A stretch of DNA of 32,682 nucleotides from Bdellovibrionales bacterium (GTDB taxonomy: Bacteria > Bdellovibrionota > Bdellovibrionia > Bdellovibrionales > JAGQZY01), in assembly GCA_020435205.1 (NCBI GenBank), contig JAGQZY010000026.1:1-32682 (forward strand), read 5' to 3'. Positions 31,068-32,682 of the stretch are shown piece after piece; the first letter of the stretch is position 1; the number at the start of each line of letters is the position of its first letter. The notes under the pieces are model-generated. The model was not told the origin of the DNA. It ran no database searches and saw only the letters and a list, made by a program, of their open reading frames with translations. Position numbers and translations under genes: made by a program.

Positions 31068-32682
31068 TCAGTAGGTTAAGTACTCTTCTGTAATTAGTAG
31101 AACCATGGCCATTTTTGCTATAACGTCATCGAGAAATTCATCTGGATTTTTGTTAATTTTCTCAAAGGCTCGTTTCTTTGCTAATTGTTGTCTAGAGTCT
31201 GACAAAATCCCAGGCCCCAAAATTATTTCCGCAACACCATTAAATATCTGTGTTCTTTCAGATTCGTTGAGATCTTTCCACGATTTGCGCAAACCATCTT
31301 CGCGGGTGAAGCTGATCTTTGGCTCCGCTTGATTTTGTTCAAAGTTTTTTCCAAAGGTGCTTAAGGAGTATTGATAACTAGTTAAACATTTCATCCACCA
31401 ACGCAGGTAGTTGGGGTTGACGTATTTAAACAGGGGCAAGCCTGTGGCAACCACCGAATAACCCATATTGTTGCCATCACCATCGAAAAACTGGGGATCG
31501 CAATTGTAATCTGGAGTGGACCCAAATATAGTGAGAAGACTATCGGGGAGTTCGTGACCAGAGACAAGGCGGCGGTAAGTGTTGTAGAATGTGGGTTCAA
31601 GCTTGTCTTTAAACCCTTTTTCATAGGATCGACTGTCCTCTAACCCGATACTATCAGGGGAATCAACAGTGGTTTCCCCTTTGTCGTCCTTGGCACCACC
31701 TTTGAGCCACGCAAAGATCAAATCCCTTTCATGGGGAGTGAGTTTCCAGTTCGCCTTTTTAGGGGGCATACTCGATTTTTGACCTCGATTGTTGATGTCA
31801 GTAGCCTTTACCAGAGACTTTAGGATGTCGACATTCGAACTCATAAAGCTTGGGAAGGGATATCCAGAAGAAAGTTCCGGCGCTAAGGGTTCGTCTGCAT
31901 GGCAACTATCACATCTTTTGAATATGGGCTTCACATGGGAATAGCGAATGTCGTCTTCCTTAAGTAGTGGAGGGCTGGAAAATTCTTTTCTTTTAGCAAG
32001 ATAGGTAATGAAGTCTTTAGGTTTACGGTCGAGGCTATTAAATTGTTCGGTAATTTCTTGATGAATCTCAGGTTCCAAGGGCACATCTTCACCAATGATC
32101 CAATTCCAGAAATGCTGAGTTTGACATTTGGCATATTGCTCTTGTTGAACGAGGTTTTGTGACATTTCATAGAGACCTGTGACCTCGATGGGATTCATGT
32201 CTTTATTATAGACCAAAGCACCTTTTGGCGAAAAGGGGTTGAGGTAAACACTAGAGCCAGCAAAAAGATTAGCCATCGGGTCTAACTTGTAATGACAGGA
32301 TTGGCATTGCTGATCGCTAGCATGACGTTTTTCATTAGGCAAATCAATGGTCCCACCATGAGCCATCTTTAATTGTAGGGATTTTTCTAAAAGTTCTCTA
32401 TCCTCTTTTTCACTAGATAAGACAATGGGTTTCATGGCATCACATAAAAAAATACGGAAAATCTGGGCCGCACGTCTGCGATTCTTATTGATTTTGGTGG
32501 TTTGAAAGCGACTAAAAAATCGACTGGTGGTGATAACGCCACTCAAGACCTTTTTTTGCTCCGCAGATTCTGCTCGCAAGCTCACATAGTCGGCTGATTT
32601 TTCTCGGTGGTCATTTTGCAGAAGTTGCAAGTCCTTTTGTTCGACATAGTTGGCTAAGGCTGGGCCAAGTTCTTTATAAAAT
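31068..32682 (-). CDS. CxxCH (planctomycete cytochrome-c-like) protein, partial
   Basis: The frame runs open to the window edge, so the N-terminus, including any signal peptide, is missing; at least 538 codons are present. It shows two heme-c attachment motifs: QQCQSCHYKLDPMANLF (DUF1588/DUF1585-like, the CHxxLDPxG pattern) and KRCDSCHADEP, the latter followed by SMPPKKANWKLTPHERD and IFAWLKGGA, where the Met of SMPP is a plausible axial ligand as in planctomycete-type cytochromes. A further string RRAAQIFRIFLCDAM precedes the first motif. The C-terminal 270 residues are not recognised. The gene is upstream of and 7 bases from the Tat-exported DUF1501-like gene, so both act outside the cytoplasm together. 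If both motifs bind heme, it is a diheme protein (inference). Confidence 0.85.
   Translation of the reverse strand, partial: FYKELGPALANYVEQKDLQLLQNDHREKSADYVSLRAESAEQKKVLSGVITTSRFFSRFQTTKINKNRRRAAQIFRIFLCDAMKPIVLSSEKEDRELLEKSLQLKMAHGGTIDLPNEKRHASDQQCQSCHYKLDPMANLFAGSSVYLNPFSPKGALVYNKDMNPIEVTGLYEMSQNLVQQEQYAKCQTQHFWNWIIGEDVPLEPEIHQEITEQFNSLDRKPKDFITYLAKRKEFSSPPLLKEDDIRYSHVKPIFKRCDSCHADEPLAPELSSGYPFPSFMSSNVDILKSLVKATDINNRGQKSSMPPKKANWKLTPHERDLIFAWLKGGAKDDKGETTVDSPDSIGLEDSRSYEKGFKDKLEPTFYNTYRRLVSGHELPDSLLTIFGSTPDYNCDPQFFDGDGNNMGYSVVATGLPLFKYVNPNYLRWWMKCLTSYQYSLSTFGKNFEQNQAEPKISFTREDGLRKSWKDLNESERTQIFNGVAEIILGPGILSDSRQQLAKKRAFEKINKNPDEFLDDVIAKMAMVLLITEEYLTY

Noticed and set aside
1-32682. CRISPR arrays, rRNA, phage genes
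   Set aside because: No regularly spaced repeats, no conserved rRNA stretches and no phage structural or integrase genes were seen on either strand.

Overview
The window (32.7 kb) is a gene-dense bacterial chromosome segment with no sign of phage, insertion sequence or CRISPR. Its character suggests a predatory or Bdellovibrio-like member of the Bdellovibrionota/former Deltaproteobacteria: moderate base composition, many small secreted proteins and lipoproteins of no recognised family, a lysine-rich histone-H1-like protein, FlgT-like proteins, many two-component proteins, and a cytochrome-c/Tat (DUF1501-like) pair. This placement is inference from gene content; no rRNA or marker phylogeny could be run.

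Layout. (1) 1-1853, minus strand: acetyl-CoA acetyltransferase overlapping by 4 bases the CoA-transferase subunit A, which runs off the left edge; a ketoacid/acetoacetyl-CoA operon. (2) 2005-4355: a secreted beta-repeat protein, a histone-like protein with a C-x4-C-x9-C-x2-H zinc-type motif and acidic tail, and a convergent unknown gene. (3) 4381-14962: a tightly packed plus-strand run behind a good sigma70-type promoter: miaB, a gamma-carbonic-anhydrase-like protein, guaB, guaA, dnaE, then two exported proteins that resemble the N-terminal and the middle/C-terminal parts of flagellar FlgT. tRNA modification, guanine nucleotide synthesis and DNA replication are thus physically linked. (4) 15147-17709: pfkA and lipB, divergent from each other and flanked on both sides by small exported proteins that appear to share a four-cysteine domain. 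(5) 17785-21271: a secreted HExxH protein and an M28 aminopeptidase (minus), then a DUF2846-like lipoprotein and an outer-membrane barrel candidate (plus). (6) 21337-21412: tRNA-Val(GAC). (7) 21539-28712: a signalling block: XRE regulator, unknown protein, heme-oxygenase-like diiron protein, GNAT-type acyltransferase, an ATPase-less PAS-DHp protein, an OmpR-family regulator, a REC-CheX-like fusion, a lone REC and a PAS-PAS hybrid histidine kinase. (8) 28942-32682: a secreted unknown, and on the minus strand a Tat-exported DUF1501-like protein behind a CxxCH-containing protein that leaves the window.

The most interesting part is region 7. A divergent pair, one gene for an acyl-transfer fold and one for a diiron-oxidase fold, lies between a small DNA-binding regulator and a set of split phosphorelay parts. 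One reading is a small-molecule signal or lipid-modification module wired to its own phosphorelay; this is a hypothesis from adjacency and fold recognition only. Gene ends are extremely tight throughout: several convergent pairs overlap in their stop codons.
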